In this document: one piece after another, positions 10,736 to 22,198 of the stretch
Layout: the number at the start of each line of letters is the position of its first letter
How positions within the stretch are numbered: the stretch's first letter is position 1
Assembly (NCBI GenBank): GCA_027579435.1
Contig: JANBPK010001506.1
Span: forward strand, 1-52,560
Source: Candolleomyces eurysporus
Lineage: Eukaryota > Basidiomycota > Agaricomycetes > Agaricales > Psathyrellaceae
Length of the DNA: 52,560 nt
Direction of reading: 5' to 3'
Made by a program: the position numbers and the translations under genes
The notes under the pieces: generated by a model
Told to the model about the DNA's origin: nothing
What the model saw: only the letters and a program-made list of their open reading frames with translations
Database searches by the model: none

Positions 10736-13700
10736 ATGGCTTTCTATGCCCAGCAGCCGCCCTCCTACGACGCCCCCCACACCACCCTCACGCCCTACCT
10801 CCAGCTGTCCCATCTCCTCTCCCTGACATGGCTCGCATATCCTATCATATCTCTCATCTTCGTCGCCTTCCGACTCTCGTCGTCTCTCGACGCGGCCAAG
10901 GATGCTATCGCCAGCGCCAAGGACAATTTGTTGGCCAGCTGTAGAGCCGCCGAAGAGGCCGCAACCTCTGCGGCCAGTATGCCAAGATACATGGCTCTCG
11001 CCACCAACCAGCAATTTTCAGACGCTGTCAATGCTTCGCTGAGAGGTGCCCGACAGGCGCTGACACTTTCCCTGACCGTCATGGAGGCTATTATCAACTT
11101 TATTATCGACCTTTACCGCTCGATCTTCCTTTGCTTCCTGGAGCTGGTTGTTCGTGGTGGTTTGGCTATCTTGATTGGGGCCGTGAACGAGGTACGTCTT
11201 ATCTCTACCATATCCCTTCGTTCCTTTCTGACTTGCTACCCAGCTCAACAATGTTATCTCAACCGTTACGTCTGGTCTACGAACGAGTATTCAAAACGAT
11301 ATTGCTGGTGCAAATCGTGTCATTTCTGGCGCTTTCGATGTTATCAACCGTATCAATCCTTTCAACGACGTAGAAGCTCCTCAAATACCCGTCCCAAACC
11401 TTGATGGTTTGGCGAACATCCAAATCCCCGGCTCCTTCCAGGAGAGTCTCGTCCGACTCAACCAAACAATCCCTACCGTCAGCTCCATCAAGGAGAAACT
11501 AGAGGAAATGTGAGTCTCCCTCCCCTCTTCTATAATCCACTTGCTCAAAATGTTATAGCATCAACACTCCCTTCGAGCTCCTGAAAAAGGATATCAACGA
11601 CACCTTCGCCACCATCCAGTTCGACGGTTCGGCTCTTCCCGTTCCAGAGCAGAGCAGGGTTTCGTTCTGCAGCGAACTCGACATGTCCGTGGTCGACGAC
11701 ATTGGTCGCGATATCATCAAGGCTTTCAAGATCGGCATCGTCATCCTCATTGTCCTCGCCTTGGTCCTCGTTGGCCTCAACTGTCTCTTGACCTGGTACA
11801 AGTGGCGTTGCATGAAGTCTCATCTCGAGTATACTCGTCAAGCTTGGAACACGGACCCGACTATGATCCACACCAAAGGGTCCATCTCCAGCGCCCCTCA
11901 AGTCACTTTGAGCGACCACAACCTCATGATGCTTCATGCCAATTCCTCGCACCCCCTCATCACCCGTATCACCAACCAGATTTCCGCCCGCTTGCGCCTC
12001 TCTCCTACCCAGCACACCAACTTCCAGTGGTTCCTCAACTACATCTTCCATCCGCCTGCAGCTGCCTGCTTGCTCATTGGTTTCTTCGGTCTCTTGTTGG
12101 TTGAAATCCAGCTCTTGGCTTTGGGTCCTATGGTAGCCAAGTATCAGGGTCAGGCCGCTGAAACCACCCGCGACTTCTCCCTCCTCATCGCCAACTCCAT
12201 CAACGAGAACATGCTGAACCAGTCCACCATCTACGCTCAACAGGTCAACGCCGAGGTCGATACAATCCAGAACACTATCAACAACGGTGTCTTTGGATGG
12301 GTCAATGTCACCACCACTCAGCTGAACACCACCATAAACGAGTTCTACGATGATGTCCAGAACGCTGTCAACACCGTCTTCGGTGGGACTATCCTTGAGA
12401 CTCCGGCCACGGAGTTCGTCAGGTGTCTTATTGGCAGCAAGGTGGACGCCATCGAGAATGCCCTCACTTTCCTCCACGATAACCTCCGAGTCGACATGCC
12501 TCGCGTCAACAATACCGCTCTTCTTCTCAACCCCGATTCCGTCAACGAAGCGTCTGCACCCATCGCGGCTGCTGCTTTGGGCGGTGGGTCCGAAGATGAC
12601 CAAGGTCTCGTTGGCCGACTCGTCAACTCGTACGCCAACATCCTCAAGCAGGAGCGCGTCACGTTCGGTATCTTCCTTGGTTTGTGGGGAATCGTCGTCC
12701 TCATGGGTATCTGTGTCCTTCTGTGGCACTCGTATGGACGCCCCTTGATCGAGAGGCGCAGGCGCAGGAGGTACCAGATGGAGCAGAGGGCTGGACTGCC
12801 CGATAACCTCTTCCGAGACGGTAGTGTGACCCCGCCCAGTGGTCGTGCGTCGAGGGATGAGAAGTGGGAGGGTGGAATGGCAGTTTCGGACTTGCCCAAC
12901 TTTACTCCTCTTCCTTCTCCCCGCCGAAGCGTCTTCAAACCTTTCTGGGCTAATTCAAGGTCGAACACTCCTATCCCACCCCAGGAACCGATGGATTTTG
13001 AGGTGATGGAGGTGAAGAAGAACGAATCTCTCGGTGATGGCTCGCAAGAGAAGGTGTCGAGGCTCAAGGCAATCAGGATGAAGATGAAGACCGGCGCCAA
13101 GGCTGATCCCGAGAATGGAGAACAGGGAAACTCAAGCGGTGGCAGTGGATGGCTCGGAAAAGTCAAGGGAGTTTTTGCGAAAAAAGAGGAAGCTGAACCT
13201 GACCCAGAATTCTGGGAGTCGTACAACCAGCGCCCCAAGCTGAAGATCTTTGTTGACACTCCATCAGATCGGTCGTACGCTCCTCAAGAGGAGGAGAACC
13301 CATCGAACAAACCTCTTCCCGCCTCGCGCTGGTCGACGTCACCCACGGAAGCTTCTTGGAAGAGCTTGTTGTCGCCCAAGAAGACGTCTTCTCCCAAGGT
13401 CACCGTTACTCCTGCCCTTCCTGAGCCCACCGTCAACCGCTCGCTCCCACCTCCTCCTGGCCTGCGCCACAAGGCAAGCGTCCCTTCGGATATTGGCGGG
13501 TCTTTCGATGATCTGGCCCTGAGCTCGACTACTCCTTCTCCAGTATCTGGGCTTCAGTCTAACAACCCGTACGGTGCATCCATCATCCCGTCGCTCTACC
13601 CTATTCCGCTTCACTCCGTCTACCAAGGCAACCCCGCTCCCTCTGCCCCCGTCCCACCTCCCNACACGACGTGTCCCACCGTCCCCTCCCAAGGCACCTT

Positions 13701-14032
13701 CCACCGGTTCTTCACCGTCGCACAAGCGCACCTCGAGTGTACCTGTGTGGAGAGTGACGAACTATACGCCTGCTGACCAGCTCAGCGTTAGCAGTGGCAA
13801 TACGTCGTCGGCTGGTACTCCTACCACCATCATACGGCCACTTCCACCTACGCCCCCGAGGGAGTTGGTGCCTGGCCATGCTCGGCATCCCAGTCTTGCG
13901 GAGGTTAGGGCGTCGGAGGTGAATCCGTTCATCACGCCTTTTGACGATGAGCATCGGGTGAAGATCACGAGTGGGCATAAGGCGAGGAAGAGCATGTCGG
14001 CAAATCCGTTTGCTGGTGGAGTTGCATTCTGA
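10736..14032 (+). CDS. PRM1: Plasma membrane fusion protein Prm1
   Basis: Prm1-family multipass membrane protein, known in yeasts and moulds to promote plasma-membrane fusion during mating and hyphal fusion. Exons are 10736-11191, 11244-11509 and 11559-14032. They encode 1064 aa if the N at 13663, beside a C-rich tract, is an extra base; taken literally it breaks the frame. Hydrophobic segments are seen near residues 20-45, 120-150, after [19 protein letters not shown], at [19 protein letters not shown] and at [19 protein letters not shown], with long glycosylatable (Asn-x-Ser/Thr) loops between them. The basidiomycete-type cytoplasmic tail is long, Pro/Ser-rich and basic, ending NPFAGGVAF. 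The start at 10736 gives a compact N-terminus; an in-frame ATG at 10622 would add 38 residues. It lies downstream of SEY1, and pieces of its 3' half recur in the NLR island. Confidence 0.9.
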
Positions 14033-15064
14033 GTGAATCCCAACGAGGCTGGTTGATTTATTTCTCTCTTTCTTCTATTCACGACCCCATGACGGCTGTA
14101 TATTGACATACTTATCTTATTCCCCCGCCACCCCAAACCCCTACGGCAATAATTTATGACCTGGTTTGTCATGTACATGTACATGTTTTGTTCACGATCG
14201 GCGACGACGCGCTTTTATTTTTTTTTNGCATTCCTTGACACCTACTGTACACACACACGTTTTCTTTCCTTTTTTTTATTCCAACATCATCATCATCCTC
14301 GACCAACTAGAAGTTGTTCGCTGCAGATATACTTACATACCATCGTCGTACTTTACTTACCCTCTCCGCACCTGCATTAGTTACTGTCATGACATCACCT
14401 TGCATGTACTAGCAATACCTACCATTCGCAATTTCATTGTATTTGTACGAACTTGGGTCTGCAGCCTAGGCCTTGGTTCCACGAGGTGACTAATCGACAT
14501 AAGCCCATAGGGTCAGCGACGGAGACCAGATATATGGTTTCGGGCGTCACCACAGCTGGCCGCGGTCAGTGCTATAAGTACTGCCCAGAGCAGGGCCAAA
14601 CAGGCCAACTGACGGCTATTATCTCATCTGAGCAAGGGTTCGGTATGTGATGAACAAGAACCGCTTATGTCAATGAAAATCTCACTCACTCACTCTCGCT
14701 CCAGATGTGTTATCGAAGCCTGAGAGGCTCGGCGCTAAAATCCGGCCCAACAGTGCGAAATGAAAAGGGGTGTGTGGGGTCACATTGAATGGCTAGCGTT
14801 GAGTGTGTGAGTCCGCCATGTCTATGGGTTGATCCTACCACGAATCCCAGACCAATGCGTACACACTCGAGGACGCATGTTGTGAATGCTCTAGCGCTCA
14901 CCCAAACCTGGAACAGACCTTCCTGATTGCGCAAAGGTGCCCCCACACTCAGTTTCCCTTATATCAAGGTCATTGGGTTTGATACTATCTAGGACGACCC
15001 ACCAGCTCTATCCCTGAAGTTACTACTTGTCCCTCGCTACAACTTCACATCGCCATCCTAACCC
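14033..15064. other. PRM1 3' flank and intergenic region
   Basis: This 1-kb region holds the PRM1 3' UTR, a T-rich tract with an N at 14227, and the promoter of the next gene. About 14330-14490 is clearly similar to 27850-28025 in the NLR island, and the part before it to about 28135-28450. I see no credible coding gene. Confidence 0.5.
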
Positions 15065-17175
15065 ATGGCACGACACAGGCGCCCTGATCTGCATCGCAGC
15101 GATACCTCCGCCACCATCGCACGGGACCAGGGATCCCGAGAGGGCTCCCCGTCTGACCGGTACAAACGTTTGCGCCGAACGGACATCTTCCTCCTCTTCA
15201 CAACATTATTCAGCATAGCATGGCCATGGGCTTTCTTTGGCACCGTCGCTGCTCGAGGAGGCGTCGCGCTGCCCAGAAGCCTTGCGGACTATGTCGTCGA
15301 CAATCCGCAGCGTGTTTCGACCTTTGTCACCTTCGTTGGAACCGTCCACCGGATTCTCTGTGCCATTCTTTTCACGTTCGTGATCGAGCGTTTCGCCCAA
15401 GAATGGGTCCGTGGAAGGGAAGGAATACAGGATCCAATCTCGGTGTTCGACGTCTCCGTCCTACTCGCCTTCAGACACAAAAGCTTCGTGTGGGAGCTCA
15501 GTGAGTACAAGGACTGGAAAGTGAAGGGGCGTTGGGCGTGGGTTGTCCTACTGGTACTTTTCACTACTATGTTCGCAATGATACCGACAGGTATCGTAGC
15601 CCTAATTACACCTGGCCCCTATGTGAATGTGGGCTGGCACATGGGCGGCATGGAGATCGACTTTTCAACTTCGAATGATCTTGGTTGTTTGGAAACACTC
15701 GCGGTGGGACGTCCACTCGATTGTCAACTCAGGGTGAGCTGTGTCTCTCCTCCCAAGCATCGCTTTTCTAAAACATAATTTTATAGCCATCGGAAGATAT
15801 GAAACAGGATTACGTGCTCTCGTGTCTCTATAAGGCGGGGCCTGACATGCTTTCTTCTGTCATTGATAGGGTGGGTACATCTAAGGCTACATTACTGTAC
15901 TTCCTTCGTTGATTTTGGCTCCAAACTCATTACAGGTCACGACCCTTCGATTCAATAAATCGGGGATAGTTTCAATGAGCATGATGAGTGGAGGAAGTCC
16001 TCTCCGCTTCCTGGGTCCTAGTCGGGGGGTTCTCCCTATGGGTCCTGGCGCCCCAGGTGGTTACAATCGACCCAACCACCTTGTCAATGCCTCTACGGTC
16101 AATTTTACGGAAGCGCGCATTCGTTCGTTCAACTACACTTTGCAGCAACAAGGCCTCTACTCTAATACAAGCTGCAAATATAGCGAAAGCAGTCCCATCA
16201 CATTCGCCAAAGCCCAGCCCGAAGACCGCACCATAATAATCGATGGCACAGGCGCATGCGATGCGTTGAATCTGACGGATGTCTTCGGGCAGTCGAATAT
16301 CTCAATTCCGCTTTCCTCCGGAACCTTGGCGCCCTGGGGATGCGAACCGAGTCGGAGTGAGGCTAGTGACTTGTCGCCTGTGGTTTACCTTCGCCAGCGA
16401 CTCGATCGTAACAACGGGACTTATGATCTCAATATTACTTGCACATCTCCAATCCGTGTTGGCTTGGTCAACGCAACATTCGAGTCGTCTTCCACCCTGT
16501 TCCGAACCGATAGCGCGATCCGGCCATCTACAGATACCACAGAAATGGAGCGCGTTTTGCTCTCTATAATTACGTGGGCAAGTCTCGAATCAATACTTGC
16601 CGTCCAGAATCAGGGATCAAATATGTTGTTGGATATTGTCCTTGAAGCAGGCGTCATGGGATCTGGCTTGGCCGTGATGGAACGCAATGACCAATACCTG
16701 CGGTTGTACGAAGCCATGCTCGATAGCATTTTCGAATACAATGTGCGTTTATCAATCCTTTCGATGGGAGAGAATTCTAACACATCAGCTATACACATAG
16801 GCAATGTATTATCAGATGCTGTTCATAATTTCATTTTCAGAAATTCCCCCATACTGCCTGCGTCAGGTTCCTGGGGAAGGATCCTACGAGCTGGTAGGCT
16901 GGAAGGCAAAGGCCTCGCAAGTCTATTTTTTGATACCCTTGACCATCGCGAATATGGTAACCCTTGGTGTCTTGGTCGCCGCAATGACGAAGACATGGGG
17001 GCGGCCAACCTGCCACCTCGATCCAACCGATACACGCCGGGTGCTCATGGCCACCGTCACTGAGAGGGAGTGTCTATCAGACGACGAACAGTCTGATGCT
17101 GAGAAACACTTACTGGGCCCCGGGGTCGTAGGATGGGAGGATAAAGTCAGATACAGCTCCAACACGCATACGTAG
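15065..17175 (+). CDS. Uncharacterised four-pass membrane protein
   Basis: I do not recognise this family. Exons 15065-15733, 15787-15870, 15936-16742 and 16801-17175 all keep phase 0 and give 644 aa. The N-terminal 35 residues are basic and hydrophilic. Hydrophobic spans follow at about 38-61 (IFLLFTTLFSIAWPWAFFG), 84-108 (VTFVGTVHRILCAILFTF), 155-180 (WVVLLVLFTTMFAMIPTGIV) and near the C-terminus (VYFLIPLTIANMVTLGVLVA). Between spans 3 and 4 lies a loop of over 300 residues with many N-glycosylation sequons and several cysteines, so it is probably extracellular or lumenal. A short acidic cytoplasmic tail ends the protein. It resembles lineage-restricted agaricomycete membrane proteins of unknown role. 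The exon model is well supported; no function is claimed. Confidence 0.75.
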
Positions 17176-17508
17176 TCCGTCAAGGTTCTCATTGCCCCCA
17201 TCGTCTGATTTCTCGTTCCCTTTTTTCTTTCAGTCCGTCATTAGTTTATGTTTGCATCACCTTTTCTGTTACATATATACGGCTCTGATTGTACGGATAT
17301 TTCGCCATTTGTACCTGTTTTGACCCAATGATTACTGAGAGGTGCTGATTGCCCCTTCACACAAGCGAGCATCTTTGAACACGAAGAGGGTGCGTAATGC
17401 ACCGTTGACGCCACAGTAAAAAGATACCGAGGTATCTAGCCGACAGCAGAGACTCAGATAAACCGGTCTCCCAATACCGAGTGTAAGAACTTTCCAGTTG
17501 TTAGAAAC
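17176..17508. other. Intergenic region before the NLR island
   Basis: This 333-bp stretch holds the 3' flank of the membrane-protein gene and an AT-rich spacer. I see nothing coding in it. Confidence 0.35.
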
Positions 17509-18056
17509 TTGATCATTAGGAACCGAGAAAATAATGAATGGACTCTGTCAGATAATGAATCTGATTTTGGGGCTACAATCTCTTTTTACTTGGGGATATC
17601 ACATAGTGTACACAACCACGCAAAAATCCCTCGGCACCCGCCATACGAAGCTTCCAACAGGTTATCGATGCGAGTGCCGCTGACTAAAAAACTAATTCGC
17701 GTACTCAGAGGTGCGCTCAAACTCGTAGTCCACCTCACCTTGGAAGAGGTCAGCTAGCAAACAACTTGAACAACGGGTACTGGATCTTTTACGAGTTCCT
17801 TTCGTCACCAGACAATCTACCTCAGCTCAAGACTCTTCAACTGCTCCTTCTTCCTTGGGGCGGTCACTTAGGTCTTTTGGATTTTATCCGGGTGCGGCAG
17901 CCATTGGAGATATGTGACGGCAAAGCTGTCTTTCCCAACAAGAGGCTCGGCGCCAGTCTCATCAGGAAACTGGTTATCACTTTTCAACAAGTCGGCTATC
18001 CCCCTTCCCAAAAGCACCATTTGATAGTGACGCCTCAGGCCTCAGGTGAAGATTAA
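17509..18056 (+). pseudogene. F-box/LRR-like relic A (C-terminal half)
   Basis: This is a broken copy of the C-terminal LRR-like part of the F-box gene at 26183-27844. Two frames carry the similarity: LKLVVHLTLEEVS at about 17720-17757, then a stop, then about 95 residues at 17766-18056 (EFLSSPDNLPQLKTLQLLLL, ICDGKAVFPNKRLGASLIRK). These align with VVHLTLEGVG, KFLSSRDNLPYLESLQLLLL and ICDGKAVFPNKRVGASLIRK in the fuller copy. The F-box itself is absent. It lies 3' to NLR-A, convergent with it, in the same relation as F-box C to NLR-C. It is almost certainly non-functional. Confidence 0.8.
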
Positions 18057-18164
18057 TTTCTTTTGTTTATGATGTGTTTATGCATGATGTTGTGCACCTG
18101 AAACTTCCACGATTAATATTACGGCCTGTGGCATCTAGACCGAATTTCATTGAATTTGACGACC

Positions 18165-18407
18165 TCTTGAAAAGGCGCGAGTGTGAGCAAGGAGCACGCA
18201 CACCGACTGATTGGAGGCAGTCGAAATGCCTCGGAGACTCCTGCCGTGCCCTATCACTGGCCCATTCTCCTCAAGCGAATCCCGGCCGTTGTACCTGATG
18301 CTTACAAGTTGGATGTATGAACATTGTGCATTCAATCAAGTAAAAATACATGATTCACGAATGATAGCAAAATAATTATCAGCAGAACGCATTCTGAGTC
18401 CTCTCGT
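18165..18407. repeat. NLR 3'-flank block, copy A
   Basis: This block just beyond the NLR-A stop is shared with the equivalent positions of NLR-B and NLR-C. It contains GCGCGAGTGTGAGCAAGG-like sequence, a GGCGAATCC-like element, and an AAGTTGGATGTATGAAC stretch. An AAGTAAAAATACAT-like AT-rich tract next to the stop may serve 3'-end formation of the NLR transcript. It marks the limits of the duplicated unit. Confidence 0.75.
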
Positions 18408-21400
18408 TCAGAATACAGCCAATTCTGCCTCCAAGTCTTCAATTTCGCCACTATCTCTATCGTCTCCAGTGACTTCATACCGCTTTTTGAGAAGTACCAC
18501 CAAAGAATCGACCCCTCGTGCCCTGTATCCGTGTCGGGGGGGTGGAAAACCAACAATTCCCGGCGGAGCGATATAGCTTCATCAAGAACATCCACAGCCA
18601 TATTCTGCTTAAATTGACAGAGAAGGGAATCAGCAAACTTGTCAAGGCATTCAGGGCGCTCTGTGTGGGGTGGAGGGCAGAGTGCAAGTGCCTCACGATG
18701 CATTGAAATGGCCTCACTCAATACATCGATGTCCCCATTATGCTCATGGAGAAATCGGAGAGCACGAGCAAGGTTGATGAGCGCTGTTGAGCGATGTATG
18801 TGAGGTGCAGGGCGGAGTGTAAGCGCTTCGCGATGAAGTGAAATTGCCTCGTTCAACACATCAATGTTCCTGCTACACTCATGAAGACATTGAAGAGCAT
18901 AGCCAAGGTTGTTGAGCGACCACGAACGATATGGGTGGGGTGCAGGACGGAGTGCAAGCGCTCCACGATGCAGTGAAATGGCCTCGTTCAACGTATCGAT
19001 GTTCCCATTCAACTTATGAAGATGTCGGAGCGAATTGGCAAGGTTGCTGAGTGATTGAGAGTAATCTGGATGTGGTGCACTCGGGCAGAGTGCGAGCGCT
19101 TTGCGACGCAGTGAAATGACCTCATTCAATGTTCTGAGGTCGCCGTTGTCTGCATGAAATCTACTGAGAGAATTGGCAAGGTTGGCGAGATGCCTGTGGC
19201 GATTTGGGGAGTGTGTCGGAATGAGTGCGAGTGCCTTGCGAGAAAATAGGATTGCTTCACTGAGGTTGTTGTGATTTCCATTTTGCATGTAGCATTTCCG
19301 GAGTGTTGTAGCAACAGCCGAAAGTGATTCTGCATGAGCGGGATGTGATTCTGGCCTTAGGTGTAAAGCATGTCGAAAGGCCACCACCGCTTCTTCAAAC
19401 ATTTGAAGGCTACCCATCTTTTCACCCCGTGCGTTGTAGCACCATCCCAGTTCGGACCATGCCTCCGCGTCACCATCATCAATCCGTACAGCAACCTCCA
19501 AACAAGCCAGCTGAAACGCCCATTGATCTCCACCACTCTCGTCCAGCCGGTAGGCCAGCTTCCTCAGAGTTGATACCATACCGCCCTCCCCTGTGCCATT
19601 CTCCAGCCTGGGCCATTCCCCGGGCCTGCAGGCATCAAGCTCTCGCAAAACAATATTGCCCACTGTTGTTGAGTGCCAGGCGAGATGGCTTGCAGTGTCA
19701 AGCAGTGTTCTGTCTGCGACCATTGATAAGTCGAGCGTGTGGTTCCGTTCGACACATGGTACGGCCAATGCTTCACTGCGTAACGTTGGATCGCACGAAG
19801 TGGGAAGTTGTGGTGCAGGGAAGAATGCAAGGGCGGCAGGCTGGCGAGTTGCTTAAGGCAAGTCAAGCCCAATGCTAAGTGGGAATCGAAGGTGGAGATT
19901 GCGAAAGAGTTCTCTGCTGTCGTGGACTGGACATAGTCCAGAAACGACGGGTGGAAGAGCAACGTTGCTGGATGGATCATCTTCTCCGAGCCTGGAGGCG
20001 GAGAACGGGTCTGGAGGGCTGATAGGGTGAATTGAATGATGGTTGTGAGGTGAGGGGGGATTCCCGCGAGTGTTGAGAAGTCGGATAGAGAAAGTGTTTC
20101 CTGGAGGACAAGGGTCGTCCCTACATACCATCGGAAATACTTCCGAGCCTGGAGACTCTGAGCATTAGAAGAGGGGAAAAGGCGCCTGAGGGCTTTGCCA
20201 TATAGCTCCCCAAGCTCATCAGGGCCACCAACTTGACGCCGACTTCCGACAATTTCTGCGAGGATTTCGTGAGGCGGGGACTCGCTGAACCTGTACGAAA
20301 GCAATGCGATCACAGTCGAGGCCCAGACAGGGAGACCGCCTGAAAGCTCGGTGAGCTTCTCGATGTCTGCTGGGCTAGCCTTTCGCCCTGCCACCCACCG
20401 GACGGTCGCCAGATGTTTCTCGAAATAGCTCTTGATAGATTCCTTCGACATTGGACCAAGGGCATATGTGTAGATGGAGACTTTTTCAATGCCGGGTAGA
20501 TGGGAAGCGCACGGATTTAAGCGATCTGTGATGATGAATTTGACTACATGACTTTCCGAGTTGAGGAGAGCGAGGGCTTCAATGAACGCCGCATGATCCT
20601 GCCATTCGTCCATGGCATCGATGATGATTATGAGGGGTTGGGGGTTGCTCAGTGATCGCAATGGCTCGAGGATGTACTTCTGCAAATGGTTTTCCAGCGA
20701 GGTGCTATGACATTGGTCCATCGCTTCGACGATCTTTGGTATCGCTCGGGGATGGATACTACCGATTTCGCGCGCTATCATCTTGACAATCGCCTCAGGC
20801 CCCAACATTTGTGTTGAAAATGCGCCCAAGAAGGCGAAGCCAGCCAACCGGCCAGCTGAGCGAAACTTGTCTGAGAGATGGCGAGCGAGAGTGGATTTCC
20901 CAATGCCGGCTGGCCCATGAATGCACAGGACGAGGTTGTTCGAAGTTGATTCCGTTTTGCATACATTCTCGACGTCTAGCTTCCGACTGTCGGGTAGATA
21001 TTCGGCCCATTTCCTACCCATTTCTGGATGCTTTGGAAGGGTATCCAGCCGCGCTCGTTCTGGCAAGAGGCCATGTCAGTATATTGCCATTCATATGGCG
21101 AAGTAGTCTCAACACACCTATCTTGTTGGCGGGCTGCCCCATTACGTCTTGTAGATCACGCACTGCAGTTGTCTGAAGACTCTGTATGTTGACTTGAGTC
21201 GTATTGTTGACATGGGTGGCGTTGGGTGCGTCAACGTAACGAAAATCACCCTCCCAGTGAAAATCGTGCGCTCCGGTGAGGACCGATTGACTCGAAGGTG
21301 CATTCTGATTTACAGGCTCAGGCAGTGGTGGCGACTGAGGGGTTGATATCGCCCGAAAAGCTTGTGGAGGTGGCAAAAATGCCGGCAGATGTTGTAGATC

Positions 21401-21874
21401 GACTTGCGGTCGTTCAACTGGCTCTCTACCATCGGCGAGCCATTGGAGTTGAGGAGCTATCCCGTTAATTATTGATGCTGGCGCCGCTGGTGGTGGGTGC
21501 GCCAACAGCGATGAGGATGAGCTTCCTATGGGGAGGCTAGGATATTCAGGAAAACGGATGCCCCAACCCCGTGGATATGAGGGAGTAAAGATCAGACTGG
21601 CCCCAACACGGACGTGTAGAGGATTCACCGGGAAGGTTTGAGAATATTGATTGCACAGTGACCGTTGGATCGTTAGCCCGCTGGTACTCGCGCCGGGATA
21701 TGTTCTGTCTTCGGTTCGCCACCGGGAAGAAGATGGCCGAGGTGGAGAGCTGTGTGGGTCCTGATTACTCAATGTTGCCCTTGATACCCCAATCTGACCA
21801 TACGGGACCATTTCATCACTTGTACGACTGCTGGATGGTGGCGGGGAATCGTTGCGCTCAGACTCCTTGGGCAT
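18408..21874 (-). pseudogene. NACHT-TPR NLR, copy A (two frame breaks)
   Basis: This is an NLR/STAND receptor-like gene, closely related to NLR-B and NLR-C. Exon 1 (21874-21118) encodes a Pro/Ser-rich N-terminus ending in the shared GAHDFHWEGDFRYVDAPNAT motif. A 58-nt intron follows, then exon 2 from 21059 encodes NACHT with P-loop GPAGIGKST, Walker B IIIIDAMDEW and the sensor-like KFIITDR, then a winged-helix region and TPRs. Aligned with B and C, A carries a net 5-nt gain near 19610-19640, between the NACHT/helical part and the TPRs, so the literal product stops soon after. It also lacks 1 nt near 18525-18536, which removes the conserved C-terminus. The ancestral stop lies at 18408-18410. 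An expressed truncated form lacking TPRs is possible. I call it a probable pseudogene, although sequencing error is a partial alternative. Confidence 0.82.
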
Positions 21875-22035
21875 TATCGAGGTGAGAGCCAGAAGGAAGC
21901 TGTGAAGACACGAGGCATCCACCGCTACAAATATATGCTTGGGATGTATCTCGACCATTGCGAAGCTTCCCAGATGGTGCGGTGCCTAGAATCCCGGGCC
22001 GTAAAACGGCTCCATCGAGACAAGATCGAGCGGGA
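21875..22035. repeat. Truncated NLR 5' flank, copy A
   Basis: The first 60 or so bases upstream of the NLR-A ATG match the 5' flanks of NLR-B and NLR-C (the AGAAGGAAGCT...ATATATG stretch). The match ends abruptly near 21940, where B and C continue together. NLR-A has therefore lost most of the shared promoter segment, which fits its decayed coding sequence. Confidence 0.6.
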
Positions 22036-22198
22036 GGGCCCCTACAGGACCCACTTCTACCTTACGAAGTCGAAGATTTTCTCCTCGAACCCGAGTGCGA
22101 CGAAACCTTCCGGTCTTTCCGCCTTTCCAAGGCTCGCATAGACACTGAACAACTCATTGAACTCTTCAGCGGTGTGCTAGACCTCGTCGTTCACTTCT
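22036..22198 (+). pseudogene. F-box/LRR-like relic B (short internal piece)
   Basis: About 160 bp encode FLLEPECDETFRSFRLSKAR and a following SGVLDLVVHF, matching FLLESECEETLQSFRLSKAR and DTLNLVVHL of the fuller F-box copy at about 27370-27495. The match stops at 22198 and the sequence joins directly to the NLR 3'-flank block. The remaining C-terminal coding part and about 1.1 kb of intervening sequence seen in the C unit are deleted. It is non-functional and useful as a duplication breakpoint marker. Confidence 0.8.

Noticed and set aside
11545..12729. A 394-codon minus-strand open frame opposite PRM1
   Set aside because: It is antisense to conserved PRM1 coding sequence, its composition is a mirror of PRM1 codon bias, and it has no recognisable domain or splice context.
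12345..13259. A 304-codon minus-strand open frame opposite the PRM1 tail
   Set aside because: It lies wholly antisense to PRM1 and is Ser/Arg/Pro-rich low complexity, as expected of a shadow frame.
14150..14500. Possible small coding gene in the PRM1 3' flank
   Set aside because: The frames are T-rich low complexity with an N and no domain. The region is better explained as 3' UTR and as the source of the duplicated flank seen in the island.
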